64,000 bases of DNA from Rhodovibrionaceae bacterium (GCA_028279885.1 JANQMX010000079.1:1-64000), one strand, 5' to 3'. Numbered from the stretch's first letter, positions 1 through 9,603 are shown. A program made the numbers and translations. The notes: generated by a model from the sequence alone, not told the origin.

Positions 1-1085
1 CTCCCCAGGTGGCGATCAAGGCCGCCGAGATGCTGTCTTGGGACAAACTGCCGCCGGTTCCGGCACTCGGCAACGGCTCGCCCGGTGAAATCCAGCCGCT
101 GTCCCATCTCTACGCACCGCTGATGGCGGAGGTTCCGCTGGCCGAGAAGGACGGCCTGGCATTGGTCAACGGCAGCCCCTGCAGCACGGCGCTGCTGGTC
201 GATGCCGCCTTTGCCGCGCGTAGCCGCTACGAGCTGGCGATCAAGGTCTTCGCCCTGGCCTGGGAGGCCTTCAAGGCGCCGCTGACCCACATCGACCCGG
301 CGCTCGACCGGCTGTGGGAAGACCCCTTCGAGGCGCACGTGCTCAGTGGCTTGCGCGGCTGGCTGGAGGGCGTGCCGACCGAGGCGCGGCGCTACTACCA
401 GGCGCCGGTGTCATGGCGCAACGTGCCCCGCACCTTGGGTTACGCCTTCTGGGTCGCCCAGCAGGCGGAGGAGGCAGCGGGTCTTTCGCTGCGCGCCGTC
501 TCCGACAATCCGGTCTACGTGCCGCCGGACGAGGCGAATCCCGACGAGCCTCACGGCCGCGTGCTCTCCAACGGCGGCTACCACAACGCCAAGGCCTATC
601 CGCTGCTCGACAATCTGGCGGCGGCCAGCGCGGACGTGGCCCTCTTGGCCGAGCGGCAGATCACCAAGCTTTTGGACGGCAACGTCTCCGGCCTGCCCAA
701 CAACCTGATCGACGAAGCCGGCGTTTACATTGGCGGGACCGCCTTCTCTGCCGTCGCTTTCGCCGAGCAGGCGCGCTACGCGGCACAGCGTACCTTCCTG
801 CCAGGCGGCGAGGGGGGCGGTTTCGGCCAGAACGATGTCGCCGTGCCGACCTTCTTCGCCTGGCGCAAGGAAGCCGAGGCCGGGCGCTGTCTCGATGCCA
901 ATTTGGCCATGTTGGCGGTGATCGCGCAGCAGGCACTGCGCATCACCGGGCGCCAAGCACCGCCGCGCCTTCGGGATTTCGCCGCGGACGTGGACCGTCA
1001 CTTCCCGCCGCTCACCGAATCCCGCTTGATGGGGCCGGAGCTGGAGGGCCTTCAAATACATTTCACGGAAAGCCTTTATAGCTGA
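1..1085 (+). CDS. Aromatic amino acid ammonia-lyase family protein (HutH/PAL-like), 5' end outside window, MIO serine missing
   Basis: The reading frame is open from the window edge, so the N-terminal part is missing; about 360 of the usual ~510 residues are present. Family landmarks are visible: GEIQPLSH (matching GDLAPLAH of histidine ammonia-lyase), ALVNGSP (matching the LxNGT region), AVSDNPVY (SDNP) and a closing GGYHNAK (GNFHG-like). Histidine and phenylalanine ammonia-lyases form the MIO electrophile from an Ala-Ser-Gly tripeptide just before GDLAPLAH. Here that position reads Ser-Pro-Gly (codons around nt 76-84), so normal MIO formation is not expected. The QDxYSLR segment is also changed, to QAPVSWRNVP. 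The protein may be a lyase relative with another chemistry or a non-catalytic paralogue. chrA follows after 34 bp on the same strand. The family assignment is firm; the function is not known. Confidence 0.8.
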   Translation, partial: PQVAIKAAEMLSWDKLPPVPALGNGSPGEIQPLSHLYAPLMAEVPLAEKDGLALVNGSPCSTALLVDAAFAARSRYELAIKVFALAWEAFKAPLTHIDPALDRLWEDPFEAHVLSGLRGWLEGVPTEARRYYQAPVSWRNVPRTLGYAFWVAQQAEEAAGLSLRAVSDNPVYVPPDEANPDEPHGRVLSNGGYHNAKAYPLLDNLAAASADVALLAERQITKLLDGNVSGLPNNLIDEAGVYIGGTAFSAVAFAEQARYAAQRTFLPGGEGGGFGQNDVAVPTFFAWRKEAEAGRCLDANLAMLAVIAQQALRITGRQAPPRLRDFAADVDRHFPPLTESRLMGPELEGLQIHFTESLYS

Positions 1086-1119
1086 AGGCTTTGCTACGAA
1101 AAGGGGAGCGGTCGAAGTC

Positions 1120-2313
1120 GTGAGTGGTGAAGGCAAGGGGAGCGCGCGGGAGGTCTTTCTCGCTTTTTTGCAACAGGGCTGCGTGTCCTTTGGCGGGCCG
1201 GTCGCCCATCTAGGCTACTTCCGCAAGGAGTTCGTCGAGCGGCGCGGTTGGCTGAGCGAGGGTGACTACGCCGGCCTCGTTGCGCTTTGCCAGTTCCTGC
1301 CGGGACCGGCCTCTAGCCAGGTCGGCATGGCGCTCGGTCATCGGCGTGCTGGCTGGTGGGGCGCGCTCGCAGCCTGGGTCGGCTTCACCTTTCCCTCTGC
1401 CTTGCTGATGTATCTCGCCGCCGTCGGGCTGCCGCTGGTCGGCGCGGGTGGCGGCTGGCTGATCGGCGTCAAGCTGGTCGCCGTCGCCGTAGTCACTCAG
1501 GCGGTCTGGCAGATGGCGCGTAACCTGGCGCCGGGCGGCCTGCGTGCTGTGATGGCTTTGGCGGCGGCTGCCTTCTCCCTGCTCATCCCAGGTTTTCCGG
1601 GGCAGATCGGCGCCATCCTGCTGGGCGCCCTGGCGGGTTGGTTGTTTTTGCGCGAGGCGGACGCGGCTAGGCCGGATGAAAACGACTCAAAGGGTTTCGT
1701 GTTGCCCAAGGTGGCTTTGGCTTGCCTTGTCGCCTTCGCCGCCCTGCTGCTGGCAGCCTTCGCCTTCTCCGGCGAGGGCGCATTTGGCCTCTTTTCCTCT
1801 TTCTATCGCTCCGGCGCCTTGGTCTTCGGCGGCGGCCACGTGGTGCTGCCCTTCCTGGAGGCGGAGAGCGTCGGCCGCGAGGTCATGGAGCGCGATACCT
1901 TCATCGCCGGTTATGGCTTGGCGCAGGCTTTGCCAGGACCGCTCTTCGCCTTCTCGACCTTCCTCGGCACAGCCCAAGAAGTCTCGCCGGGTGGCGCTTC
2001 TTGGGGCCTCCTCGGCGGCCTCATCGCCCTGGTTGCGATCTTCCTGCCGGGCGCACTGCTGCTCTTCGGCGCCCTGCCGATCTGGGACTGGCTCAAGGAG
2101 CGCAGCCAGGTGCGCGCCGCCCTGGCCGGCATCAACGCCGCCGTGGTCGGTTTGCTGCTTGCCGTGCTCTATGACCCGTTGTGGACCAGCGCCGTCACTA
2201 CGCCGCTGCAGTTCGCCGTGTTCCTCGGCCTCGCTGCCTTGCTCTTCGTGGTGCGCTGGCCGGCCTGGGCTATCGTGCTGGTCGGCGCGGCCGTGGGCGC
2301 CGTTATCCTCTGA
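1120..2313 (+). CDS. chrA: Chromate transporter, long (two-domain) CHR family
   Basis: This is an inner-membrane chromate efflux protein of 397 residues, the normal length of the long-chain CHR family. Each half carries a CHR repeat. The N-terminal repeat has FLQQGCVSFGGPVAHLGYF and then QFLPGPASSQVGMALG. The C-terminal repeat has the FGGGHVVLPFLE motif and ALPGPLFAFSTFLG. Many hydrophobic segments run through the protein. The GTG start at 1120 is preceded by AAGGGGAG about 10 bp upstream. It lies 34 bp after the lyase-family gene and may share its transcript. Its 3' end overlaps the convergent desaturase gene by 11 bp. CHR proteins export chromate with the proton gradient; the substrate is inferred from the family. 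Confidence 0.92.
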   Translation: MSGEGKGSAREVFLAFLQQGCVSFGGPVAHLGYFRKEFVERRGWLSEGDYAGLVALCQFLPGPASSQVGMALGHRRAGWWGALAAWVGFTFPSALLMYLAAVGLPLVGAGGGWLIGVKLVAVAVVTQAVWQMARNLAPGGLRAVMALAAAAFSLLIPGFPGQIGAILLGALAGWLFLREADAARPDENDSKGFVLPKVALACLVAFAALLLAAFAFSGEGAFGLFSSFYRSGALVFGGGHVVLPFLEAESVGREVMERDTFIAGYGLAQALPGPLFAFSTFLGTAQEVSPGGASWGLLGGLIALVAIFLPGALLLFGALPIWDWLKERSQVRAALAGINAAVVGLLLAVLYDPLWTSAVTTPLQFAVFLGLAALLFVVRWPAWAIVLVGAAVGAVIL

Positions 2314-3223
2314 CGGCCTTCAATATCTGGCCGGTCACGGCGAGGTAGCCCGGGGCCGTCACCTTCAGCCGGGGCGCTAGGACCTCGTGCGCCTTCGGCA
2401 AAGCATGAAACGGCAGGCCGGGATAAGCGTGGTGTTCCACGTGAAAGCACATGTTCCAGCACAGGAAGCGTAGGAGCGGGTTGGTGAAGGTGGTGCGGGT
2501 GTTGGCATACATGTCCGGCACCAGCGGGCAGAGCGTATGCTCGGCCAGCAGATAGAGCCTTAGGAAAGGCTGCCCCAACAGCACTGGTACGACCCAGTAG
2601 ATCAGCAGCGCATCGCTACCGATCGCCAGCGAGCCTGCCGCCAACAAGGCATAGATCAGCAGATGCCAGCGGGCCTCCCGCACGATGGCGGCTTTCTGGT
2701 TCTCCGGAATGAAGTCAGTGTCGACCCGCCCCAGAGCGTGCTTGAGCATGGCCTTACCGTTGCCGAGCCAATAGGGCGCGCCACTCACGTGCCAGGCCCA
2801 CTGGCCGAGCGCCTTGGGCTTGGGCGTCGCCAGTTCCGGGTCGCGCTCCGGGTCCTGGGTATGGCGGTGGTGGGCGAAGTGGAAGAGGCGGAAGTAGTCC
2901 GCCGGCAGCAGCAAAAGGAAGCCTGCGACCCGTGCCACCGCTTGGTTGAGCCGGCGAGATTTGAAGGCGGTGCCGTGGATGGACTCGTGCAGCGGCGCGA
3001 AGAGGAAGATCAGCACGACGCCCTGGAACAGCATGGCCGGCCAGAGCCAGAGCGTGCCGTCCGTCCCGGCAATCAGCAGCGTTCCGGCTGCGATCAACAT
3101 CAGGTGTGGTAGGAGCTGCCGCAGGCCAGCGCGGTCGCTGGTGACCAAAAGGCGGCGCAGCGCGGCGCGCTCCTCCTTGCCGAGCTTGCGCTCGCTGTCG
3201 CCTATGGCCTCGGCCAGGGCCAT
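2303..3223 (-). CDS. Membrane fatty acid desaturase-family protein
   Basis: This 306-residue integral membrane di-iron enzyme has the three histidine boxes of the desaturase/hydroxylase superfamily: HESIH (about residue 89), HFAHHRHT (about 124) and HVEHHAYP near residue 260. Hydrophobic segments flank the boxes. The third box, followed by YPGLPFHALP, resembles soluble-lipid desaturases and beta-carotene ketolase-like enzymes, so the substrate is open. The start codon follows the fghA stop by only 15 bp, which puts it at the end of the adhC-SDR-fghA operon. Its coupling to formaldehyde detoxification is unusual. The tail overlaps convergent chrA. Confidence 0.85.
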   Translation of the reverse strand: MALAEAIGDSERKLGKEERAALRRLLVTSDRAGLRQLLPHLMLIAAGTLLIAGTDGTLWLWPAMLFQGVVLIFLFAPLHESIHGTAFKSRRLNQAVARVAGFLLLLPADYFRLFHFAHHRHTQDPERDPELATPKPKALGQWAWHVSGAPYWLGNGKAMLKHALGRVDTDFIPENQKAAIVREARWHLLIYALLAAGSLAIGSDALLIYWVVPVLLGQPFLRLYLLAEHTLCPLVPDMYANTRTTFTNPLLRFLCWNMCFHVEHHAYPGLPFHALPKAHEVLAPRLKVTAPGYLAVTGQILKAVRG

Positions 3224-3238
3224 CTCGCCCGCATCTCC

Positions 3239-4096
3239 CTACACCGCCAGCGCTGCGTGGTGATGGCGCAGGTGGTCCTCGATGAAGGTCGCGATGAAGA
3301 AGTAACTGTGGTCGTAGCCCTCTTGTATGCGCAGGGTCAGGGCCTGGCCAACGTCCTTGCAGGCGGCTTCGAAGAGCTCAGGCCGCAACTGCTCCGCCAG
3401 GAAGCTGTCGTCGCTGCCCTGGTCGACCAGCAGACCGGCCTGTGACGGAGTTTTGCGGACCAGCGCGCAGGCGTCGTAGTCCTGCCAGGCAGTTTCGTCA
3501 TCGCCGAGATAGCCGCGGAAGGCCTTCTGGCCCCAGGGCACCTGGGTCGGTGCGACGATGGGTGCGAAGGCAGAGCAGCTCTTGAACAGGTCCTGGTTCT
3601 TCAGGTGGATGGTCAGCGCGCCGTGGCCGCCCATGGAATGGCCCATGATGCCCATACGAGCCAGGTCGCCATGAAAGCGCGCCTCAATGATGGCGGGGAT
3701 CTCTTGGGTCACGTAGCTGTACATGCGGTAGGCCGAGGACCAGGGCGCCCGCGTGGCATCCAGGTAGAAGCCGGCGCCGCTGCCGAAGTCGTAGCTTTCG
3801 TCCTCGCCTGGGAAACCCTGCCCGCGCGGCGAGGTGTCCGGCGCGACGACCAAAAGCCCAAGCTCGTTGGCGATACGCTGGGCGCCAGCCTTGACCGTGA
3901 AGTTCTCCTCCGTGCAGGTCAGCCCCGACAGCCAGACCACCACCGGCACCATCTCGCCGTCGATCTCCCGCTGCGGACGGTAGACCGACAGGCGCATCGT
4001 CCCGTTGCAGGCCTCTGACGTGTGGCTGAAGACGGTCTGCGTGCCGCCGAAAGAGCGGTTTGCGCTGACGGGCTCGAGCGCGGTGATGTCGGTCAT
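3239..4096 (-). CDS. fghA: S-formylglutathione hydrolase
   Basis: This 285-residue esterase-D family enzyme hydrolyses S-formylglutathione to formate and glutathione, the second step of glutathione-dependent formaldehyde oxidation in the cytosol. The nucleophile elbow GHSMGGHGALTIHL sits near residue 150. The N-terminal VVWLSGLTCTEENF oxyanion region and the C-terminal catalytic pair (LVDQGSDDSFL for Asp, EGYDHSYFFI for His) are both present. Length is normal. The ATG at 4096 has GAAGGAG about 10 bp upstream. It sits 22 bp downstream of the SDR gene and in the same operon as adhC, whose product makes its substrate. Confidence 0.96.
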   Translation of the reverse strand: MTDITALEPVSANRSFGGTQTVFSHTSEACNGTMRLSVYRPQREIDGEMVPVVVWLSGLTCTEENFTVKAGAQRIANELGLLVVAPDTSPRGQGFPGEDESYDFGSGAGFYLDATRAPWSSAYRMYSYVTQEIPAIIEARFHGDLARMGIMGHSMGGHGALTIHLKNQDLFKSCSAFAPIVAPTQVPWGQKAFRGYLGDDETAWQDYDACALVRKTPSQAGLLVDQGSDDSFLAEQLRPELFEAACKDVGQALTLRIQEGYDHSYFFIATFIEDHLRHHHAALAV

Positions 4097-4118
4097 CGAG
4101 GTTTTGCTCCTTCGGGGC

Positions 4119-4841
4119 TTAGGGATGGGAGGATGGCATGACGACGATCTGGGTCAAGCTGACATGCCGCGGCTGGGTGACGGCGAAGACCAGCGTGCGA
4201 GCGATGTCTTCTGGAATTAGACACTCGTCATAAGAGTCGTAGAAGGCTTGCCCTACATCGCGATCGCCCCAGCGGGTTTCCGCGAAGTCGGTGCGCACCA
4301 CGCCGGGCAGAATTTCCAGCACGCGGATGCCGGCATCGAGATAGTCGAGCCGCAGCGCCTGGCTGAAGCCGTGCACGGCGAACTTGCTGGCGTTATAAGG
4401 CGCGCCCTTGGCGTAGGCGGTGATGCCGGCGATGGAGCCCAGGTTGACGATATCGCCGCTGCCTCGCGCGATCATCTGAGGCACCACAGCCCGGGTCAGC
4501 CGCAGGAGGCCGATGACGTTGGTCTCGATAATGCCGGCCCATTGCTCGGCGTCGCCTTCGTGAAAGGGGCGGCGCCCGCCGATGTCGTGGCCGGCGTTGT
4601 TGACCAGGAGGTCGATCGCCCGCCAGTCCTCCGGCAAGCGCTCGAAAAGGCTTTTGACCGATGCCGGGTCGGTGATGTCGAGCGTGACGGGTAAGGCCTG
4701 GTCGCCGATTTCATCGGCGAGCGTCTCGAGCGGCGCGGCGCGGCGGCCGCAACAGATCACGCGATAGCCGGCCTGTGCCAAGGCGAGGGCTGAGGCTTTG
4801 CCAATGCCCGTGCCGGCACCGGTGATCAGGGCGGTCTTCAT
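4119..4841 (-). CDS. Short-chain dehydrogenase/reductase, YdfG-like
   Basis: This 240-residue classical SDR has the cofactor motif TGAGTGIGKA near the N-terminus, LVNNAGHD, and the catalytic Ser...Tyr-x-x-x-Lys as NLGSIAG...YNASK. The CCGRR stretch after beta-2 has basic residues, suggesting NADP(H). Overall it looks like the YdfG/serine 3-dehydrogenase group that acts on 3-hydroxy acids. The ATG at 4841 is chosen because GGAGGG lies directly upstream; a TTG at 4856 would overlap that site. It lies between adhC (78 bp gap) and fghA (22 bp gap), so it is very likely co-transcribed. Its role in formaldehyde metabolism is not established. Confidence 0.88.
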   Translation of the reverse strand: MKTALITGAGTGIGKASALALAQAGYRVICCGRRAAPLETLADEIGDQALPVTLDITDPASVKSLFERLPEDWRAIDLLVNNAGHDIGGRRPFHEGDAEQWAGIIETNVIGLLRLTRAVVPQMIARGSGDIVNLGSIAGITAYAKGAPYNASKFAVHGFSQALRLDYLDAGIRVLEILPGVVRTDFAETRWGDRDVGQAFYDSYDECLIPEDIARTLVFAVTQPRHVSLTQIVVMPSSHP

Positions 4842-4919
4842 GGTGCATCCCTCCAAGCGGAAGGGGCGTCCCTGTCACCAGAACGCCCCATCTCGCTACA
4901 CGGTCGTATGGTTGCCTGC

Positions 4920-6029
<1,110 letters not shown>

Positions 6030-6110
6030 GCTTCCCTCCCTTTCTTCTTGCTTGGCAAAACAATCGATAAGCCGGCGCAGTTTTGCAGGTCGGGCAAAGC
6101 AGGGTCAAAG

Positions 6111-6134
6111 GCAAAAAACCGGCCTGACAGGCCG
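6111..6134 (-). terminator. Possible leader terminator/attenuator upstream of adhC
   Basis: Read on the minus strand, CGGCC-TGTCA-GGCCG is followed at once by GTTTTTTG. This is a short GC stem with a six-T run about 85 bp before the adhC start. No minus-strand gene lies just upstream, so it could either block antisense transcripts from the hydrolase gene or attenuate adhC. The stem is only 5 bp, so the call is tentative. Confidence 0.35.
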
Positions 6135-6184
6135 TGCCGCCATGCCGGCGCAGGTCAGGCGAGGGTCGCTGCGCCGAGCCATCC

Positions 6185-7042
6185 ATGAGGGCAACGCTGA
6201 AAATGATTTGGTCGCTGCTGATCTTCGCCTTGGTGGCCTATGTCGTCATCATGGTCGGGCTGTTTTTTCTGCAGCGGCAGATGATCTACGGGCCGGACCG
6301 GCGCGACTTCACGCTCGCCATGCCAGCGGAGCCCGGCTACCAAGTGATCGAGACCGAGACGGTGGACGGTCTCCAACTGCGGCACCTCTGGGCCGCGCCG
6401 GAGCGCAGCGACGCGCCGGTCTTCGTGGTCTTTCACGGCAATGCCGGCAACGTCAGCCATCGCCCCGACAAGTTTGACTTTCTGCTCAGCAGCGGTGCCG
6501 GCCTTTTGTTGACAGAGTACCGCGGCTTCGGTGGCAACCCCGGAAGCCCCGACGAGAAGGGACTCTATGCAGACGCTCGGTCGGTCATGGACTGGCTGGC
6601 CGACGAGGGTATCCCGCCGGACCGAATCGTGCTCTATGGCGAGTCGCTAGGGAGCGGCGTCGCCACCAAGGTAGCAGCCGATTTGAGCGCGCAGGGAACG
6701 CCCCCGCACGCGCTGGCCCTGGAAGCACCTTTCACATCGGTTCCTGCCGTGGCGCAGCGTCGCTTCTGGTGGCTTCCTGCCACTTGGCTAACACTGGATC
6801 GGTTCGACAGCCTCTCGCGCATCGCCGATATCGACACGCAGATCCTCATTATCCATGGCACGGCAGACCGGGTGGTGCCTTATGACATGGGGGTCGCCTT
6901 GGCTGACGCCGCTGGCCCGCGCGCGCGCTTCCTGTCTCTGGAAGGCGCCGGCCACATCGAGTTGCTGGACTTCGACGAGGTCAAGACGGCCTTGCTAAGC
7001 CTGGCAAAAGCCGGCAGCCCTGCCTTACCCGGCAGCGACTAA
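6185..7042 (+). CDS. Membrane-anchored alpha/beta hydrolase (BEM46/YfhR-like)
   Basis: This 285-residue protein has one N-terminal membrane segment (LLIFALVAYVVIMVGLFFL) and then an alpha/beta hydrolase domain. The catalytic set is visible: oxyanion FHGNAGN, nucleophile GESLGSG, an acid in HGTADRVVPYD and a histidine in GAGHIELLD. The arrangement matches the YfhR/BEM46 group of unknown substrate. The ATG at 6185 is preferred over an in-frame ATG at 6134, because it places the hydrophobic anchor at the N-terminus. It stands alone between the divergent adhC operon and the convergent DUF5666 gene. Confidence 0.85.
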   Translation: MRATLKMIWSLLIFALVAYVVIMVGLFFLQRQMIYGPDRRDFTLAMPAEPGYQVIETETVDGLQLRHLWAAPERSDAPVFVVFHGNAGNVSHRPDKFDFLLSSGAGLLLTEYRGFGGNPGSPDEKGLYADARSVMDWLADEGIPPDRIVLYGESLGSGVATKVAADLSAQGTPPHALALEAPFTSVPAVAQRRFWWLPATWLTLDRFDSLSRIADIDTQILIIHGTADRVVPYDMGVALADAAGPRARFLSLEGAGHIELLDFDEVKTALLSLAKAGSPALPGSD

Positions 7043-7052
7043 GGTCGGCGGC

Positions 7053-8057
7053 TCAACGGGTCGAGATCGCTCCTTCCGGCGCGAAGGCATCGGGCAGGCT
7101 GGCAAGCAAGGTACCGCGCGCTCTCACGTCCTCCGGCAACGGCAGGCCAAATTCCACCCGGAAGTCTCCGTCGTAGGGTCCGACAAACAGCGCCAGCTCC
7201 CCGGCAAGAGGCGCCACGCGCGCGGCTTCGTCGAAGCTGTGGCCGAGCCCCGCGATTGTGAAGCCAGGCGCCGTGTTGGTCGCTTCCAAGTAGCCCTCGA
7301 CAGATAAGCGCTCCAAAGGCGTCGTCGCGCCCGGGAAGCGGCCCGGCTGCAGCCGCTCGGTGATGAAGAGCGGGCCGGAGCGCTGACCGATGGCCGTAAC
7401 GAAGCTGCCGGCGGGTGGGCGGGGCTGGGCGCTGGGCAGTATCAGCCGCAAGCTTCCCAGGCTCTGCCTGCCGTCGTTTTCATCCTGCACGACGCCGGCC
7501 AGCACCATGGGGCCGCTATCCTCTACCAGATCGATACGCGAGGCGCTGATCTGCGAGGGACCGCGCCAAGCGCCGGAGACGGCAACCCGCTGTCCTGGCC
7601 GCAGGCGGAAGGGGCGCCCATTTCCGGTCAGAAGCGGCGCGTTCGGCTCGACAGCGACCTCGACGCCGAGACAGCTGAAGCCTTGGCGGTCCTGCGTGAC
7701 GGCTTCGACCGGGCCGACGAGGGGTTGGAACAGACTTACAGTTTGAGCGTTCAATCCGCCGTCTGCCTGAACGGCCACCAAGGCCAACGAATGGCCCGTC
7801 CCCAGATCGGTCACGGCGCGGCGGCCGAAGGCGTCGGTGAGGGAAGTGTTGGCCGTTGCCGCGACCCTGAGGCCGTTGACCAGCAATTCGTCCCGCTTCT
7901 GCAGGGTGCCAATGATTCCGGTCCCGCCGACGCCGCCCTCGACCGGGCGCTGTTGGCTTTCGGCCGACTGGGCAAGCGCCAGTCTGTGGCCGCCGGTCGC
8001 GAGGGCTGTGAGGCCGAGCCCCAAGAGGACTGTCCGTCGTTGCATGCCTTTCGCCAT
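7053..8057 (-). CDS. DUF5666-type secreted protein with Tat-like signal
   Basis: This 334-residue protein begins with a twin-arginine-like leader (MQRRTVLLGLGLTAL...ALAQ). The rest is beta-rich and contains repeated small-barrel units, for example TGIIGTLQKRDELLVNGLRV, VGPVEAVTQDRQGFSCLGVEV and VLAGVVQDENDG, typical of DUF5666 repeats. No catalytic motif is seen. The start at 8057 has AGAAGGGA upstream and lies 15 bp after the DUF6502 gene, so the two form an operon. Function is unknown; an exported structural or ligand-binding role is a guess. Confidence 0.75.
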   Translation of the reverse strand: MAKGMQRRTVLLGLGLTALATGGHRLALAQSAESQQRPVEGGVGGTGIIGTLQKRDELLVNGLRVAATANTSLTDAFGRRAVTDLGTGHSLALVAVQADGGLNAQTVSLFQPLVGPVEAVTQDRQGFSCLGVEVAVEPNAPLLTGNGRPFRLRPGQRVAVSGAWRGPSQISASRIDLVEDSGPMVLAGVVQDENDGRQSLGSLRLILPSAQPRPPAGSFVTAIGQRSGPLFITERLQPGRFPGATTPLERLSVEGYLEATNTAPGFTIAGLGHSFDEAARVAPLAGELALFVGPYDGDFRVEFGLPLPEDVRARGTLLASLPDAFAPEGAISTR

Positions 8058-8072
8058 TGTCCCTTCTCGTCC

Positions 8073-8915
8073 TCAGTCCTCTTCCGGCGGTCGTTCATCG
8101 ACGCGGTAGAAGTAGATGCCGAAGCGGAACCTCTGATGGGCGCCTTTCTTTCCGGCATCCTGCGACTGCTGGCTGTAGCCGAGCCGGTTGAGGTCCGACA
8201 AGGCTTCGGTGCCAAGCGTGCGCGCTTTGGCTTCGATCTCGTCCAGCGATTCGCCAGACAGATTGTTGTAGAACACGGCCCGCTCGAAGAAGGGCGGCTT
8301 GCCTTCGGCCAGGACGTTTTCCGTTGCCGCGGCCACGTGATCGCCGAGATTCTCAGTAAAGAAGTGTAGGCGATCGTCGCCGGCATCCTGGTCCAGGAAA
8401 GCCTCCGCCTGCAGTGAGACCCGCTGCTCGCCCTCGTCCAATGACACCAGCCGTCGGCGTAGCAGTTCATCCAGGATAGTTCGAGGCCGGACGTCGCGGG
8501 ATACCGAGGCGACGAGGCGGTCGAACGACGGTCCTTTCTCGGCCTGTCTAGGCAACGGTAGTGGCCGGCCCTCCGCATCGGTCGTCTCGGGGTCGGCCAG
8601 CCAGCGGCCGATCACTGTGGCGATCAAGGTGATCCGCCGGCCGGGCCCGGGCTCGCCCACGTCGTTGCGGCCGCGTAGCTGCCGGACATCCTTGCGGTGG
8701 ACGCCAGTCAAGACGCTGATCCGGCTATCGGTTACCGGCTCGTCATCCAGGCGGAAGTCGCGCTCCGCCACCTCGACGTAAAGCGATTTGAGGATCGCAT
8801 AAAGGCTGGGTGCGGTAATCCCGCGCGCAATCAGTGCCTTGACCAGCGGGCGGAGAATCCGCCTGGCCGCGCCGACCCAAGCTCCGCCTTCGTCGCCTTC
8901 TTTGGAAGCCATCAT
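8073..8915 (-). CDS. DUF6502 family protein, helical, possibly DNA-binding
   Basis: This 280-residue cytosolic protein has no signal peptide. Its N-terminal third (ILRPLVKALIARGITAPSLYAILKSLYVEVA, then SRISVLTGVHRKDVRQLR) looks like a winged-helix or other HTH fold, which hints at DNA binding. The C-terminal part is charged and helical and ends FRFGIYFYRVDE. It is the first gene of a two-gene operon with the DUF5666 protein. It faces the FAS1 lipoprotein gene across 124 bp holding a repeated GTGGGAAAA motif. The DUF assignment is from memory of the family; the regulatory role is inferred. Confidence 0.65.
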   Translation of the reverse strand: MMASKEGDEGGAWVGAARRILRPLVKALIARGITAPSLYAILKSLYVEVAERDFRLDDEPVTDSRISVLTGVHRKDVRQLRGRNDVGEPGPGRRITLIATVIGRWLADPETTDAEGRPLPLPRQAEKGPSFDRLVASVSRDVRPRTILDELLRRRLVSLDEGEQRVSLQAEAFLDQDAGDDRLHFFTENLGDHVAAATENVLAEGKPPFFERAVFYNNLSGESLDEIEAKARTLGTEALSDLNRLGYSQQSQDAGKKGAHQRFRFGIYFYRVDERPPEED

Positions 8916-8934
8916 CCAACCGAAACTAGTGCGC

Positions 8935-9017
8935 GTGGGAAAAAGTCACACAGTTGTAGTTGACCTTTTTGCATAGCGTGCCATATCGTCTCACGCAAAC
9001 GTGGGAAAATTTCCCAC
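8935..9017. promoter_or_regulatory. Divergent promoter region with repeated GTGGGAAAA motif and a perfect inverted repeat
   Basis: Between the DUF6502 and FAS1 genes, GTGGGAAAA occurs at 8935-8943 and again at 9001-9009. The second copy forms a perfect palindrome with the sequence to its right: GTGGGAAA-A-TTTCCCAC at 9001-9017. Such a symmetric site next to an HTH-like gene suggests an operator, possibly for DUF6502 itself. Confidence 0.5.
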
Positions 9018-9039
9018 GTCGTTCAAGGAGGTCTAGTCC

Positions 9040-9531
9040 ATGTACGTGAAAACTTTGTTAATCGCTCTCGTCGTCGCCGCAGTGGCTGGGTGCGCCACGC
9101 GGAATGAGCCGGCTCCGGCGGCCCAAATGGATATTGTGGATACCGCGGTGGCAGCTGGTTCTTTCAACACGCTGGTGACAGCTGTGCAGTCAGCGGGCTT
9201 GGTCGAGACACTGAAGGGCCCGGGGCCTTTCACCGTCTTCGCACCGACCGACGAGGCTTTCGCAAAGCTGCCGGCGGGCACCGTTGAGAACCTGCTGAAG
9301 CCGGAAAACAAAGACCAGCTCGTCTCGATCCTGACTTACCACGTGGTGGCGGGAGAGACCTATGCCGCCGACCTGGCCGGTAAGCAGCTGCAGGTCGCCA
9401 CTGTGCAAGGCGAGACCGTGGACATCGACGGCACCGACGGCGTCACCGTCGACGGCGCTTCGGTCATCCAGGCCGATGTGGGCACCACCAACGGTGTCAT
9501 TCACGTCATCGACGAGGTCATCCTGCCCTAA
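9040..9531 (+). CDS. Fasciclin (FAS1) domain lipoprotein
   Basis: This 163-residue protein has a lipoprotein signal peptide with lipobox VAGC (Cys near residue 18). A single FAS1 domain follows: [19 protein letters not shown], the H1 box [24 protein letters not shown], and the closing H2-like [17 protein letters not shown]1 domains mediate adhesion and matrix contacts at cell surfaces. A very strong ribosome site AAGGAGGTC precedes the ATG. The gene is single, divergent from DUF6502/DUF5666, and followed by a long hairpin. Confidence 0.92.
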   Translation: MYVKTLLIALVVAAVAGCATRNEPAPAAQMDIVDTAVAAGSFNTLVTAVQSAGLVETLKGPGPFTVFAPTDEAFAKLPAGTVENLLKPENKDQLVSILTYHVVAGETYAADLAGKQLQVATVQGETVDIDGTDGVTVDGASVIQADVGTTNGVIHVIDEVILP

Positions 9532-9553
9532 CGCATAGGGGCAGGATTACACC

Positions 9554-9603
9554 GCAGCGGGCCGTGCGTCGCCTAAGCAGGGAGGCACGGCCCCGGCTGC
9601 TTT
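9554..9603 (+). terminator. Hairpin after the FAS1 gene
   Basis: Perfect 9-bp arms GGGCCGTGC (9559-9567) and GCACGGCCC (9585-9593) are extended by GCAGC/GCTGC, with TTT following. The T-run is short, so termination may be partial and the VPLPA-CTERM gene could receive some read-through. Confidence 0.55.
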
